Under the pieces are notes generated by a model. It was not told where the DNA came from and did not search any database. It saw only the letters and a program-made list of their open reading frames with translations. The position numbers and the translations under genes are program-made. A stretch of 64,000 nt of DNA, taken from assembly GCF_020283565.1 (NCBI RefSeq), contig NC_060060.1, positions 1,302,001 through 1,366,000 on the forward strand, read 5' to 3'. This document shows, piece by piece, positions 10,040 through 20,354 of the stretch. This stretch comes from Trifolium pratense (Eukaryota > Streptophyta > Magnoliopsida > Fabales > Fabaceae). The number at the start of each line of letters is the position of its first letter. Position 1 is the stretch's first letter.

Positions 10040-10538
10040 TGTTCTGGTAAAAAACGAGGGGGTTTGTATTATTGATCAAATGGTGTGATTACACTCAGTT
10101 CAATCCCAACAACCCTGGGAGTTTAATAAGTCAGAATTCGATCTTCTTTACAGATGAAAATATCAAACTATTTATAGACCATTAAAGCCTTCTTCTCCAA
10201 GCTAGGGTTCCTACAAATCCGGTCTTCAGCGCCTTTTCCGGTGATGCAGCGTGAAAGTAGGAATAAAACCTTGGTCTCCAAGCCATGGCGGTTTCAAGGA
10301 GTTGGTTTCTTCGTTCCCAAGTTAATCGCTAAGACAGGGAAGGATGAAGATATTTTATTGTCATATGCAAATCCGTCTTATGGGCGTTATCCGTCATTAC
10401 CCACCTCGCCAAGGCCTTGTATCGCCAAATGGACGTTTGGAATTTAATTGTTTTGGGCCTGTTTCCTTTCTCATATTAATTGGGCTAATTTGATTTTGCC
10501 TTTAGGCCCATTGCCCAGTCCAGTGCCCTTAGGGCACA
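10040..10538 (-). repeat. 5' LTR of the Tat element
   Basis: On the plus strand the block begins TGTTCTGG at 10040, just beyond the PBS, and probably ends in GGCACA at 10538, giving TG...CA ends when read on the minus strand. The outer border is uncertain; it could extend to TTAGCA at 10546. A CTATAAATAG box lies at 10168-10177 on the minus strand, well placed to drive genomic RNA. No second copy is visible in the window, so length and target-site duplication cannot be confirmed. Confidence 0.7.
10168..10177 (-). promoter_or_regulatory. TATA box in the Tat LTR
   Basis: CTATAAATAG on the minus strand inside the LTR, about 130 bp before the LTR/PBS border and about 210 bp before the gag ATG. 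This is the expected place for the promoter of the genomic transcript. Confidence 0.6.
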
Positions 10539-10546
10539 TGTTAGCA

Positions 10547-11189
10547 ATTGCCATAAGAGAAAATAGATAGGGAGAATTATTTTTGACAAAGTCATAGTTT
10601 CTAGAGGACTTTAATTTATCAATTTCTTCTAAATCTCGTTTCTTTTAACATGAACAGCAAGTTCTATAGTTTCTTCGTGACAAAGAATATAGAGTTAGTG
10701 TTTGGATACATTATGAAAAAAGTGATTTTTTTACAAGGATAAAAGTGATTCTTATTCATTTATTTTGTTTGGATATTTGAGATCAAAATTACTTTTAGAT
10801 GTGCAATTACCAAAATATGTTTTCATGCATATATATTTTTTAAAAAGAAAATCTATTTTGTAAGGGCAATAAAGGCAATACAGAAAATAAATTATTTATA
10901 TTTGAATATAGTTATTTATATTTTAACAATTTTTTCAATTATTTTCGAAAAGAGAAATACAATTAATCATTTTTTTTACTCTTACCAAATTACATTCAAA
11001 TTAGGGGCAAAAAGGTAATATCCCGCCATATACAGAATTTTCAAAGGTGTACCATGCTATCAAGTTAAAGTTAATCATGCTTTTTTTTTACTTTTACTTA
11101 CCTTTTTCTTCTTCTTCATTTCTTATATATTATTACTTCCAATGTTTTAAAACAAGTGTCGTTTAAATTTTTTATGCAGTTAAGAAATA
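10547..11189. other. AT-rich intergenic DNA
   Basis: No gene. The stretch around 10690-10840 (starting near GTTTGGATACATTATG) resembles 20215-20340, and more loosely 46830-47030, so it is probably a degraded MITE. Confidence 0.5.
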
Positions 11190-11313
11190 CTCCATCCGTC
11201 CCAAAATATAAGGGAAAATTGGTCAACTAAAGTTGATGTATCTAGTCCAAATTTTTAACCAAATACATCAACTTTCTTTGACCAATTTTCCCTTATATAT
11301 TGGGACAGAGTAG
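11190..11313. mobile_element. Stowaway-like MITE, 124 bp
   Basis: Terminal inverted repeats begin CTCCATCCGTCCCA and end GGGACAGAGTAG, flanked by TA on both sides. The arms stay complementary for about 55 bp, so the RNA would fold into a long hairpin. Mariner/Stowaway MITEs use TA targets. Confidence 0.85.
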
Positions 11314-11479
11314 TATAATAATATCATTGAAGAAATACTATTCTTATTAAATTAATTTTATTAATTTACTATTTGTGTAATATTTTGAAAGCAGTGTACA
11401 CTCAATTATTTAAAGATATAATTGAAAGTAAAATTTTATGATTTTAATATTTATATATATTTATGCCATAAAAAAATAT

Positions 11480-11690
11480 AGGATTAAATATGTTTTTGGT
11501 CTCTATAGTTTACCATAATTTTCATTTTAGTATACACAAGTTGAATGAAAAGTATGGACTAAAGACATTGGCGGAAAAAATTTCAGGGTCTAAAAAGTGT
11601 GAAAAAAAATTTCATGGATTAAAATAAAAATTCTGGAAAACTATAGGGAATAGGGACAAAAATATAATCATTTTGGTCAAGTAAATTAAT
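11480..11690. mobile_element. Degraded fold-back repeat
   Basis: Imperfect inverted repeat: TTTTTGGTCTCTATAGTTT on the left and ACTATAGGGAATAGGGAC on the right, of the 'GGTCCCT' fold-back style seen better preserved at 15593 and 37726. Confidence 0.4.
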
Positions 11691-11899
11691 GATTAGAATT
11701 CCATCAGGTGAATAAATAGTCAAGATTCTCTCCATTTTTATATCATATCTATTTTTACCATTTAGACTTTATTTTATTTTATTTTTCTTTATCATATTAT
11801 AGAAAATGAAGATTATTAATATTGACCGGGTCATTGGTGATTATTAATACTCCTATTTTGTTTCTAGGATGCTTCCTTGTGGAGGCACTACAGCACATG

Positions 11900-11904
<5 letters not shown>

Positions 11905-11952
<48 letters not shown>
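11905..11952. repeat. (TA)n microsatellite
   Basis: Uninterrupted TA dinucleotides for about 48 bp. A MITE (11953-12136) is inserted at its right edge and TA repeats resume after it. Confidence 0.95.
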
Positions 11953-11954
<2 letters not shown>

Positions 11955-12136
11955 CAAATGCTAAATAGTGCCTCTGGGGCACTCTTTAAGCCCATAAATA
12001 GTAAACTTTTTATAAAATTTTTATTGGAATGCGTAAAGTCAACGTATTGGAAATTGTAGTGTTTAACTTTTTAAATAAAAAGTTTCTTTAAATAGAATGC
12101 TTAAAGAGTGCCCCGGGAGCACTCGTTAGCAAGACC
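11953..12136. mobile_element. MITE with GGGGCACTCTTTAAG arms
   Basis: Left end GGCAAATGCTAA...GGGGCACTCTTTAAG, right end CTTAAAGAGTGCCCC...GTTAGCAAGACC, inverted relative to each other. It lies within TA repeats, so TATA-type duplication is likely. A relative lies at 58329-58509 and a lone right end near 43951-43990. Confidence 0.7.
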
Positions 12137-12300
12137 CATATATATATATGAGGCAATCTAGTTCTAGTAAAGAGTTGAAATTTACTTTGGTCGTTAATTT
12201 CTAGATGATATATCAAGTTATTGTCCATGCCATGTACTATAATAAGTGCAGGACTTTTGGCGTCCGTGATTTAATTTCTTTTGGAGTATTAGGACTTTTT

Positions 12301-13038
12301 TTCTAAGGTTGGATGTAAATTAACGTTCTTGGATGTCATTTGAAGTATCTGAAAATGAAATTATCTGAAATTAATTAATGCTTTTGGAGTTCGATGTCTT
12401 TCTAAGAACTATAGCATTTTTTCAATTTTGTTAAAAAATGTTAACCAGTGCTATTCGGATACTCTTTAAATATTTTTTAAAATTTTTTCAATTTTGTTGA
12501 AATATGAGTTGAAAAAGGAATGGTTGGAGTGAGTTATAACCAACCATAACACTGTTCCAAATTATGATTTTGAAAACCTAAACTTGTTCCTAAACCTGAA
12601 CAAACTCGATAGGCCGTGGGTCAATTTGGATTGAATTTATTTAGAACAAAATTGCGTTGGCCTGGAATATATATGTACAAATGACTATTATTTGTTACTA
12701 TTTTATTATGAATTTGAAACTATAAAAAAATATAGATTTAGTAATTAAATATAATAGAATAGGATGGATAGCTTAACTAGTTTGAACCAAGGGTTTAAGA
12801 AGTTTAGGTGTAAAGGCTTCGGGTAAATTAACATTACTACAACCACACATACAATACAATGTTGTTCACTAAGAAAAAATAATAATGTTAGCCCACTTTC
12901 ACCCAATACCTCCCATGATTTCCGTTAAATTGCAAATTGAAAATTTAACGAGCCATTAAATATACAACACATTCCACTCACAAGTTTCGTCATGCAGTAG
13001 CGTCACTATATATAGCACTGCTCTTTGTGCGAACCAAA

Positions 13039-13071
<33 letters not shown>

Positions 13072-13310
13072 GCAATCCCATGTCAACCCAAACCCTTCTT
13101 TGATATCCGGTAATTATTTGGACGGTTGTTTTGTCAACTTATTTTACATCAAACAAAGTTGAGACCAACCTAAAACCATCAAACTAAAACGGGTCTCAAC
13201 TTATTTTATATGGTAATGATTTGGTAGATTATTAGTCTCTCTCTTCTTTGATATCCGGTAATTATTTGGTCGGGTTGTGTGCACAAACCTAGTATTAGAA
13301 AAGAAAGAGA
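12301..13310. other. Intergenic, no gene seen
   Basis: AT-rich. It contains a (TA)n run at 13043-13070 and the direct repeat TTCTTTGATATCCGGTAATT at about 13095 and 13246. Confidence 0.5.
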
Positions 13311-13335
13311 CTAATAATCTATCAAATCATTGCAA
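13214..13335. repeat. Inverted repeat beside the small-gene 3' flank
   Basis: AATGATTTGGTAGATTATTA on the left is repeated inverted (with TAATAATCTATCAAATCATT) at about 13310-13335, giving roughly 35-bp arms and a 45-bp loop. The right arm belongs to the flank shared with the paralog at 18355-18380. Confidence 0.7.
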
Positions 13336-13431
13336 CAACAAAAAAAAAGTGTCTAACAAATCTAATGTGAATGAATCCCAAAGAAATATGTTATTAATAG
13401 ATATATAGGAAACGAGGGATAAAATAATATG

Positions 13432-13935
13432 CTAAGCAATAACATTATTAGAAATGCATCTAATTCTAAAGGATGACTTCAAGCAACTTATAAACCTTCC
13501 CCTTCGCCAAACAAGTTCCCGGAAACTTTTTTTGCCGCCATCCTCCGCCATAAACTTCGAAAGGGTTACCGGTTCCTTCCGTTCTTGCCTCATCTTCATA
13601 TCACTCAGTCCCATTTGCAACGGAAATTTCACAATCCCAAACATTCCAGTGTAACTCTTTGTATCACTATCACTTCTCTGCCACCGGATTTCCCTCGCGG
13701 ACGGGGACCGGAGTCCAGCAATAAACACGTTTTTCCGATCAGACGTGTTTTCTCCTTCCGTGTATTTCCTCTCCGATGCTGAACCCGGTTCAGTTTTGCG
13801 ACTTATAACTTTTCCACAAAAAATTACATCGTTTGGTAATGTATTAATAAAACCGTTGTTAAACTCGAAATCGGATCGAGTTGTACTCGGATGAGAAACG
13901 GATCCAGCTTGAAGTAATTTCTGGTAGCCTTTCAT
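13432..13935 (-). CDS. Small basic plant-specific protein, copy A
   Basis: Single-exon gene of 167 residues. I cannot name the family with certainty. Features: N-terminal MKGYQKLLQ; FCGKVISRKTEPGS (about 40-54); an R/S-rich middle; FPLQMGLSDMKMRQERKEP (about 104-123), a motif style I recall from uncharacterised Arabidopsis proteins; and a C-terminal SSFRIRCISN. No signal peptide or membrane segment. The first ATG is used, and a TATAAATATGT box lies at about 14010-14020 on the minus strand, some 80 bp upstream. A paralog at 18487-18984 shares coding sequence, TATA context and 5' flank. Conservation of both open frames suggests both are functional. Confidence 0.75.
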   Translation of the reverse strand: MKGYQKLLQAGSVSHPSTTRSDFEFNNGFINTLPNDVIFCGKVISRKTEPGSASERKYTEGENTSDRKNVFIAGLRSPSAREIRWQRSDSDTKSYTGMFGIVKFPLQMGLSDMKMRQERKEPVTLSKFMAEDGGKKSFRELVWRRGRFISCLKSSFRIRCISNNVIA

Positions 13936-14007
13936 AGTTTATGAAACAAAAACCAAAAGAGTTGTGTCGTTAATGTTGTTTGAAAATGAAACACAACACT
14001 TAAGTTA

Positions 14008-14022
14008 GATACATATTTATAA
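14008..14022 (-). promoter_or_regulatory. TATA box of copy A
   Basis: On the minus strand ATTATAAATATGT, about 80 bp before the ATG. The same TATAAATATGTT motif stands at the same distance from the ATG of the paralog. Confidence 0.6.
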
Positions 14023-14336
14023 TGTATAGTTTCTTGTGAATATTTTTCTTTTTTCTTATGAATAATATATAATATATCGTTAGTTAGGAAAATGAAGGAA
14101 GAAATGTGTCATATATGGTCTCGAGTGATACGAGTTTTTCAATTTCTAGAACTTATATTAGAGAAAATATAGAAAAAGAGGATTATTTGACTGGGTCATT
14201 GGTGGTCATTTATACTACTATTTTGTTTCTAGGATGCTTCCTTGTGGAGCACAAATGAGTAATACTTTTTCGGTAATAAATTATAAGTAAAATTCAGTTT
14301 TTTAGATTTATTGTATAATTAATGTATCTGATATAA

Positions 14337-14474
14337 CCAATTGTTAGTTGGTTCAATGATGATTGACGCTGAACTTGGTAGGGAGGACCACGGTTCGATC
14401 CCCTACAACTGCGATCGGGAGGGGATAAAACCACTTGATGCCAGAATTGACTCCCGAACAAGATTCAACTGGTG
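14337..14474 (+). mobile_element. tRNA-derived SINE with 13-bp TSD
   Basis: The target-site duplication GTATCTGATATAA is exact at 14324-14336 and 14475-14487. Inside lies a B-box-like GGTTCGATCCCC and an upstream A-box-like AGTTGGTTCAATGATG. About 138 bp, with no long poly-A. Confidence 0.75.
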
Positions 14475-14923
14475 GTATCTGATATAAAAATTACCAAGTT
14501 ATATAATGAACATGAAATGACTCACTGTTTTAGATATCTTAATTATATAATAAACTTAGAAAAATAAACAATATTTTTTTTTAGGGAGGGAGTATTGACA
14601 AATACAATTCTTGTAATTAATCAAAAAAAAAATCTAGTTCTAGATTTTTTTTTTTTTTTTGGACTAAAAATCCAGTTCTAGATAGTAATAGCAAAGAGTT
14701 GAAATTTACTTAGGTCGTCATTTCTAGATGATACAAAGTTAATTTCTCCATATTATAAGTGTAGGGCCAACTGCTTCAGGACTTTAGGAGTCCCTGATTG
14801 ATTTCTTTTAACTTTGAATTCAAGATATTTTCGTTTGATATTGTTATAAGGTTAGATGTAAATTAAGATTCTTAGTGTCATTCTAAGTATAAGAGATTAT
14901 CTTCTTGGTAGATTTAAGCAATA

Positions 14924-15193
14924 TTCCTCTTCCCAAATTATGAGGGAAAAAATTCAATTTCTTTGTCCCAAATTATAAGAGAAGAAATTAAAAAAAAGAT
15001 TCCAAAATTTATTTCTATTTATTCTCATAAAATTAAATTTTAATTGTATTTAATTTTATTTCTCTACATCAATTCCCATGAAACTTATTTCAATAAAAAT
15101 ATAAAAACATATACTCCAAATTATTATGTTTCAATTTTTATTAATAACTGTGATTTTTATTTTTATTTTTCTTATAATTTGGGATAGAGGGAG
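14924..15193. mobile_element. Stowaway-like MITE, ~270 bp
   Basis: Left end TTCCTCTTCCCAAATTATGA and right end TCATAATTT-like GGGATAGAGGGAG are inverted repeats flanked by TA. Same family as 17277-17570 and 42135-42412. Confidence 0.7.
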
Positions 15194-15583
15194 TAATTTT
15201 TTAAATTTTGTCTAAGATAGGGCATGAAATAAGTTGAAGGGTAGGAAAAAATATCTAAGGGTATTTTTCGATAAGTTTATTTGAGTTTATCTATTGACGT
15301 AAATTTTATGAAACTGTGTGAGAGAACTTCTGAAAATAAGTTATGACAATTTTCATGAAAAAACTCAGCCTAATTTTATAAGTTCTTCGGTATATCTTAT
15401 AAAAATAATTATGCACCAAAAAAAAATATTTTTATTTTTCGTTACAATAATAAACTTATACTTTTTTTTTGGAACAATACATAAGTGTTTTTTATAATAT
15501 AAGTGTTTATACTATAAGCCACAAATAAATTGTTTATCCAAACACATTAATCGGAGAGAAGTTTTGATCAAAATGGAGGTCCA
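15194..15583. other. Degraded repeats, no gene
   Basis: Contains the motif style 'ATAAGTT...CATAA...TTTATCCAAACAC' shared with 54960-55370 and 50130-50330, probably a decayed MITE. Confidence 0.45.
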
Positions 15584-15592
15584 AATAATATT

Positions 15593-15868
15593 GGCTTAAT
15601 TAATAAAATGGTCCCTTAAAGACATTTTTGGTTTCATATTGGTCCCTTAAAGAAAAAAAAGTCTGAATAGGTCCCTTAAAGACATATCCGTTAATCAGTT
15701 TGGTCCTATTTAGACCTCTTTTTAGGGACCAAACTGATTAACGGAGATGTCTTTAAGGGACCTATTCGGACTTTTTTTTCTTTAAGGGACCTATTTGAAC
15801 CTTTTTTTCTTTAAGGGACCAATCTGAAACCAAAAATATCTTTAAGGGACCATTTTATTAATTAAGCC
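15593..15868. mobile_element. Palindromic MULE-type MITE with 9-bp TSD
   Basis: Ends GGCTTAATTAAT / ATTAATTAAGCC, flanked by the exact direct repeat AATAATATT at 15584-15592 and 15869-15877. Nearly the whole 276 bp is an inverted repeat built on GGTCCCTTAAAG motifs. A 9-bp duplication points to Mutator-like transposase. Confidence 0.9.
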
Positions 15869-15884
15869 AATAATATTTCTAGGT

Positions 15885-16340
15885 ATGCAAGGTGAGCCAT
15901 CGCGCAGGGCCTCAAACATTTAGGAGCCTCTAATTATTTATATCGGTCTATTAAAAATTTAATATATGTAAAAAATTAATAACTTTGTTACTACTAAAAA
16001 TATTTTATTACTGAAGAAAAAAATTAATAGACACGCTCTTAATTTTATAAGTAACTTATGATTGATTGTAAAAAAGAATCAACATTACAAGGAAGTTTTT
16101 TTTTCGTTAAGAAAATGTAAAGTTGATAATGATATTAGATTGAAAATATATTTTAATTTTATTGATTAAAATATGTCGTTTTTAGATGTTATTTACTATG
16201 ATGACTATTTTTTATGTTATTTATAATTTAAATAAAAATGACCTTTTTAAAAAAATTGAATTTTTATTAAAGATCCATTTTTAATTATCAAACAAGGCCT
16301 CCAAAAGTTTGACAGCAAAATATTTTTTTTTATAGGAGCA
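15885..16340. repeat. Degraded dispersed repeat
   Basis: Begins around GCGCAGGGCCTCAAACATTT and ends around AACAAGGCCTCCAAAAG. A second member lies at about 42670-43195 (GCATCGGGCCTCAAAATTTT...AGAGCCTCCTAAAATCC). Class not established. Confidence 0.45.
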
Positions 16341-16384
16341 ATTTTTTTAGAACTTCAATTGATTACTTGAAGTAGTATTTTGTA

Positions 16385-16560
16385 AGTTCGTTTAGATGGG
16401 TTGGAACAAAGAGCATTATGTGAGGGTTCGATCCTCGTCTTGGGTATGGAGTAACTTTAAATCTCTGGGTCAGCTATCTCATCTTTTGAGGTACCTCCAA
16501 TCTAATGAGAGGAATAGTCACTGCGTTCGGCGGTGAATACCCTGGTCTCGACAAAAAAAA
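16385..16560 (+). mobile_element. tRNA-derived SINE with poly-A end
   Basis: B-box-like GGGTTCGATCC at about 16424, then a body ending CTGGTCTCGACAAAAAAAA at 16560. Target-site duplication not resolved. Confidence 0.6.
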
Positions 16561-17276
16561 GAGCACCGAGTGAACTGAAAATAAAAATTCTAAAGATGTA
16601 AACACGAGGAGAATGCTAAAATGAAGTGGTCAAAGGTATTGGTGCCATATTTATAGCATTGTTTGTTGTTGCTTTAAAGCTATGATATGAGATTTTAGAA
16701 CATGACGAAGTGAGCTTTGATATGTGGAATTGAGAGCTGATCAGTTGTGCTAACAGTTGCATTTATCTCCTTTTAATTGTTTATTTATTAATTTAAATAA
16801 GTGGAAATTACTCACTAAATGGAAATTACTCGCTAAGTGCACATTGCGGTAATTTTCCATTAAGTCTAAAGTGTGTGGTATATCCTTTAGTGGGACAGTT
16901 ATCATTGCACGTAAAATGCTCTTGTGATGGACAAAAGTTAAATATAAAGTGCAGTCCCTTTTGTTTTTGGTTCCTTAAATGTGACATTTCTAATCAGTAA
17001 AAACTTAAGCCAAAGGGAGATTGTGGAAGGTTTAGAAGAGTCTCAACATCCTCAAGCAAGTAAGAGCAATCCTCAGCAGGAACAAGTTTTAAGCAAGAGC
17101 AATGGCTTAAGGTATTTCGGCTATTTAAATTCAATTTTGTTTTCGCTATTTTAAGATAGAATTTCGTTTATGAAATTGTAGAAATACACTAATTGCTAAC
17201 AATCATGTCGTTGTTTTTTTTTTTTTTGCTTAAATGTTACAGTACTTGCTCGTTAAAACTTGCACCAATTCTTGTA
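16561..17276. other. Intergenic, no gene seen
   Basis: AT-rich with no supported ORF or repeat structure that I could identify. Confidence 0.5.
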
Positions 17277-17570
17277 CTCCCTCCGTCCTAAATTGGGGGG
17301 AAAAAATCACATTTATTAAGAAAATGTAAAACATGATAATTTGAGATAAGTTTTTGTGAGTTTTCCTTGGAATAAGTTGGATAGGAAGATGTAAAAATAT
17401 TTTTTATTGGTTGTTGTTTTTTGATAAAATGATAGAGAGAAAATTAAATGCAATTTGTATTTAATTTTATGAGAATAAAGAAAACAAATTCTTTAAAATG
17501 ACTTTTTCCCTTATATATAATTGGGGACAAAAAAATAGGTTTTTTCCCTTATAATTTAGGACAAAGGGAG
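17277..17570. mobile_element. Stowaway-like MITE, 294 bp
   Basis: Ends CTCCCTCCGTCCTAAATT and AATTTAGGACAAAGGGAG are inverted repeats, flanked by TA at 17275-17276 and 17571-17572. Confidence 0.85.
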
Positions 17571-17984
17571 TAAGTTTTTATATTTTTTTTCATGGTACAA
17601 ATAATCAATTTTTTTGTTTTACTAAATAAATAATCAATTTGTTAGTCTTAATTCTCGTTAAGACCACTTATTTTTTAGATTATTAGATTTTGTTACACTC
17701 ACCAGACACCGACACGACAATGACACTTATAATTACACTAAATTGTATCATTTTTTAAAATTATTTTCGATGTTCACGAGTCAGTGTATGTATCATATTC
17801 AATGCATGTATATGTGTCCGTACTTCATAGATTATTGAATCAATTTGCCTACGTATTAGTTTAACATTTGAGTTTGGGTGAATTGTGCCATATTAAATAT
17901 TACAATGCCACTAAATTTGAAATCAGAGGACTTCACATTTGTTTGTGTGAATTTTTCACTTTGTTTATCGACAAAAATTTTAAA

Positions 17985-18345
17985 AGATAGATTTAATTTC
18001 ATATTTGGTTTTTAAGTTTATTTAAAGTTTTAATTTGGTCTATTACGTTTAAAAGTTTTAAGTTAGTCCTTTTAGTCAAATTTCTATTAAATCGTCCACG
18101 TAGCTAACAAATTTGCATACGTGGAAAACTTAGAAAGGTATTACGTGAAAGTTAATTTTAGACGAAATTAACTTAAAATTTAACGGAAAGTTAGATGAAA
18201 TTAACTCAAAATTTAACGAAAATGACGAATTATGTTAACATTAATTAGTAAGTAAGGGATCAAGTAAGGGGTCAACTTAAAACTCTTTAAACAAAAGGGA
18301 CTAAATTAAATTTTAAAATAAACGTAAGTGATCAAATATGTCATC
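17985..18345. mobile_element. Degenerate fold-back element of the 'GGTCCCT' type
   Basis: Left arm ATATTTGGTTTTTAAGTTTA...ATTTGGTCTATTACGTTT; right arm AAAAGGGACTAAATTAAATT...AAACGTAAGTGATCAAATAT. The centre carries CCACGTAGC and a CATACGTGG. It looks like an old relative of 37726-38068 and lies in the 3' flank of the gene at 18487. Confidence 0.55.
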
Positions 18346-18486
18346 AAACCTAAAAGATATCTACCAAATCATTGCAACACAAACAAAAAAAATTACTGAA
18401 TCAATAGTTAATGGTTAATGAATGAATGAACAACAAAGAAGAAAGATAATTATTAGGGAAGAAAAAAACACTAAAAAGAAAAAATT

Positions 18487-18984
18487 CTAAGCAATATTAG
18501 AAATACATCTAATTCTAAAGGATGACTTCAAACTACTCATAAGCGTCCTCCGATGCCGGACAAGTTTCCGACAACTTTTTTCGCCACCATCCTCCGCCTT
18601 AAACTTTGAAAGTGTCATCGGCTCCATCCGCTCCTGCCTCATCTTGATATCACTCAATCCCATTTGCAATGGAAACATCACAGTCCCAAATATTCCAGTG
18701 TAACTCTTCCTATCACTGTCACTTCTCCGCCACCGGTTTTCCCTTCCAGAAGGCGACCGGAGTCCAGCAACAAAGACATTTTTCTGATCACACAACTTTT
18801 CTCCTTCCGTTTGTTTCTTCTGCAATGCTGAACCGGGTTCAGTTTTGCGACTTATTACTTTTCCACAGAAAACAACATCGTTTGATAGTGAATTAATCAA
18901 ACCGGTGCCAAATTCGAAATCAGGTCGAGTTGTATTCGAGTGAAAAATGGATCCGGGTTGAAGTAATTTCTGGTAGCCTTTCAT
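18487..18984 (-). CDS. Small basic plant-specific protein, copy B
   Basis: Single-exon gene of 165 residues, paralog of 13432-13935. The same landmarks are present: MKGYQKLLQ, FCGKVISRKTEPGS, FVAGLRSPSGRE, FPLQMGLSDIKMRQ and SSFRIRCISN. Most differences are substitutions spread along the protein, with a few short indels, and both frames are open. This argues for an old duplication under constraint rather than a fresh pseudogene. A TATAAATATGTT box lies at about 19050-19062 on the minus strand. The 3' flank (CCAAATCATTGCAACAC) also matches copy A. Function not recognised. Confidence 0.75.
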   Translation of the reverse strand: MKGYQKLLQPGSIFHSNTTRPDFEFGTGLINSLSNDVVFCGKVISRKTEPGSALQKKQTEGEKLCDQKNVFVAGLRSPSGRENRWRRSDSDRKSYTGIFGTVMFPLQMGLSDIKMRQERMEPMTLSKFKAEDGGEKSCRKLVRHRRTLMSSLKSSFRIRCISNIA

Positions 18985-19047
18985 AGTTTATGAAACAAAA
19001 GCAAAAGAGTTGTGAATGCTGTTTGAAATGAAACACAAGACTTGAGT

Positions 19048-19064
19048 GTTGAGAACATATTTAT
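19048..19064 (-). promoter_or_regulatory. TATA box of copy B
   Basis: On the minus strand TTATAAATATGTTCTC, about 70-80 bp before the ATG, matching copy A in sequence and position. Confidence 0.6.
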
Positions 19065-20354
19065 AATTAAAAAAAATTATGAGTATTTTTCATTTTTCTT
19101 ACAAATATTATTATTATATAATAATTAATATAGCTAAATATGACTATAGGAGTAGCTAGTTCAAAGGAAATTAAATGAAGGAAGATATGTGTGTCATTTT
19201 TGGTCTCGTGTGAGTAACGTTAGGGAGAATCCGTGTTTTTTAATTTCTAGAACTTGGAGAAAAGGAGGATTAATTGACTAGGTCATTGGTGATTATTTTG
19301 CTTCTAGGAAGCTTCCTTGTGAAGTACTAAAACAAGTATGAGGCATTATAGTTCTAGATTTTTTTGAGCAAATATACTTCTAGATAGTAATACAAATAGT
19401 TGAAATTTTGTATACTATAGTAAGAATTTTTTGTTGGGCGTTATAACAGATAAGGACCGTCTGATAACAATCGTGTGATTAGAATCATTTTTAGTAATTC
19501 TTTAAATAAGTTAATTTGATCGTCTGATCTGATAATTTTTTTTAAAGGATAGTATAAAATAGTGTGAAACTGTATGTTTTGCTTACTGCGGACAATCTGG
19601 AAATTTCTAAATGTATGATGAAAGTATATGTCAAGTTATTAATTTCTCCATACTATAAGCGTAGGGCCAACTCCTTCAGGACTTTTGAGTCCATGACTAA
19701 TTTCTTAAGTTTGATCCAGCTAAAAAAGTATTTCTTAAGTTTGACTTTCATGTGAATTTGATCTGATCTTATAAGTGTTTTCGACAAATTGAAACCTCTT
19801 TTTTTTTACTAAGTAATTTCTTTTTTGTGTGAATATTTTTATAAGTAAATTTGTTCTCTGCATTTAAACTTTTTTGCATGAGCGTGGGTAGTGAAGTTGT
19901 TTGGAGTCTCACATTACTCAGGTTCAGAGACTATCGAGTGTACAAATATGTTTGGAAACCTTCGCTTTTTATTGTAACAATGGGTATGATTGGCCTCTAG
20001 TAATGTTTTCTCTTTGTAATCCATGCAGATATGGCACAATCTAACTCAAATGGAGCAATCCTTCTTTAACTCTAAGGGTAGAAGTTGGCGCGATAAGTGG
20101 AATTGGATGCTAGAAATACTTGTTGTGTGTTTGATTTGTCGGTGACTAGAAATAAGTTTAGTAGAATTGAGTTTGATAGAATTGATTTTGATTAAAAGTG
20201 AGTTGAACATAATTAGTTTATGTTTGGATACATTAATGTAAAAGTGGTTTTTATCAACTTATGTTGTTCGGATAAATTGGATCAATTTTGCTTTTGAATG
20301 TATAATTACTAAAATCAGTTTTAGTAAAAAAATTTTTTTGTAAGGGTTTTAGTA
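19065..20354. other. Duplicated upstream flank, then intergenic DNA
   Basis: 19160-19740 aligns by eye to 14090-14810, with an insertion around 19395-19640, and is the upstream half of the tandem duplication. 20150-20340 carries the degraded 'GTTTGGATACATTA' repeat also seen near 10690. No gene. Confidence 0.55.

Larger units (their letters stand above)
1..10538 (-). mobile_element. Tat-lineage Ty3/gypsy LTR retrotransposon (3' LTR outside window)
   Basis: On the minus strand the order is LTR (10040-10538), primer-binding site (10036 down to about 10021), an uninterrupted gag-pol (9954-4816), a tandem-repeat block (3732-4490), and opposite-strand accessory genes (285-602, 1246-3351). The 3' LTR would lie left of position 1. 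The single gag-pol frame, a second archaeal-type RNase H domain, 3' tandem repeats and an antisense gene between pol and the 3' LTR together fit the Tat clade (Retand/Grande-like). The extra ORF upstream of gag seen in Ogre elements is absent: only about 80 bp separate PBS and gag ATG. The intact frame implies a recent insertion, but without the second LTR it cannot be dated here. Confidence 0.9.
11812..12300. repeat. Ghost copy of the upstream region of the 13432/18487 gene pair
   Basis: Segments here, such as GGTCATTGGTGATTATTAAT, GATGCTTCCTTGTGGAGGC and, after the MITE insertion, GAGTTGAAATTTACTT, match the upstream flank of the gene at 13432-13935 (about 14160-14810) and of its paralog (about 19255-19700). 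No related coding sequence lies to the left of this copy. Confidence 0.7.
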
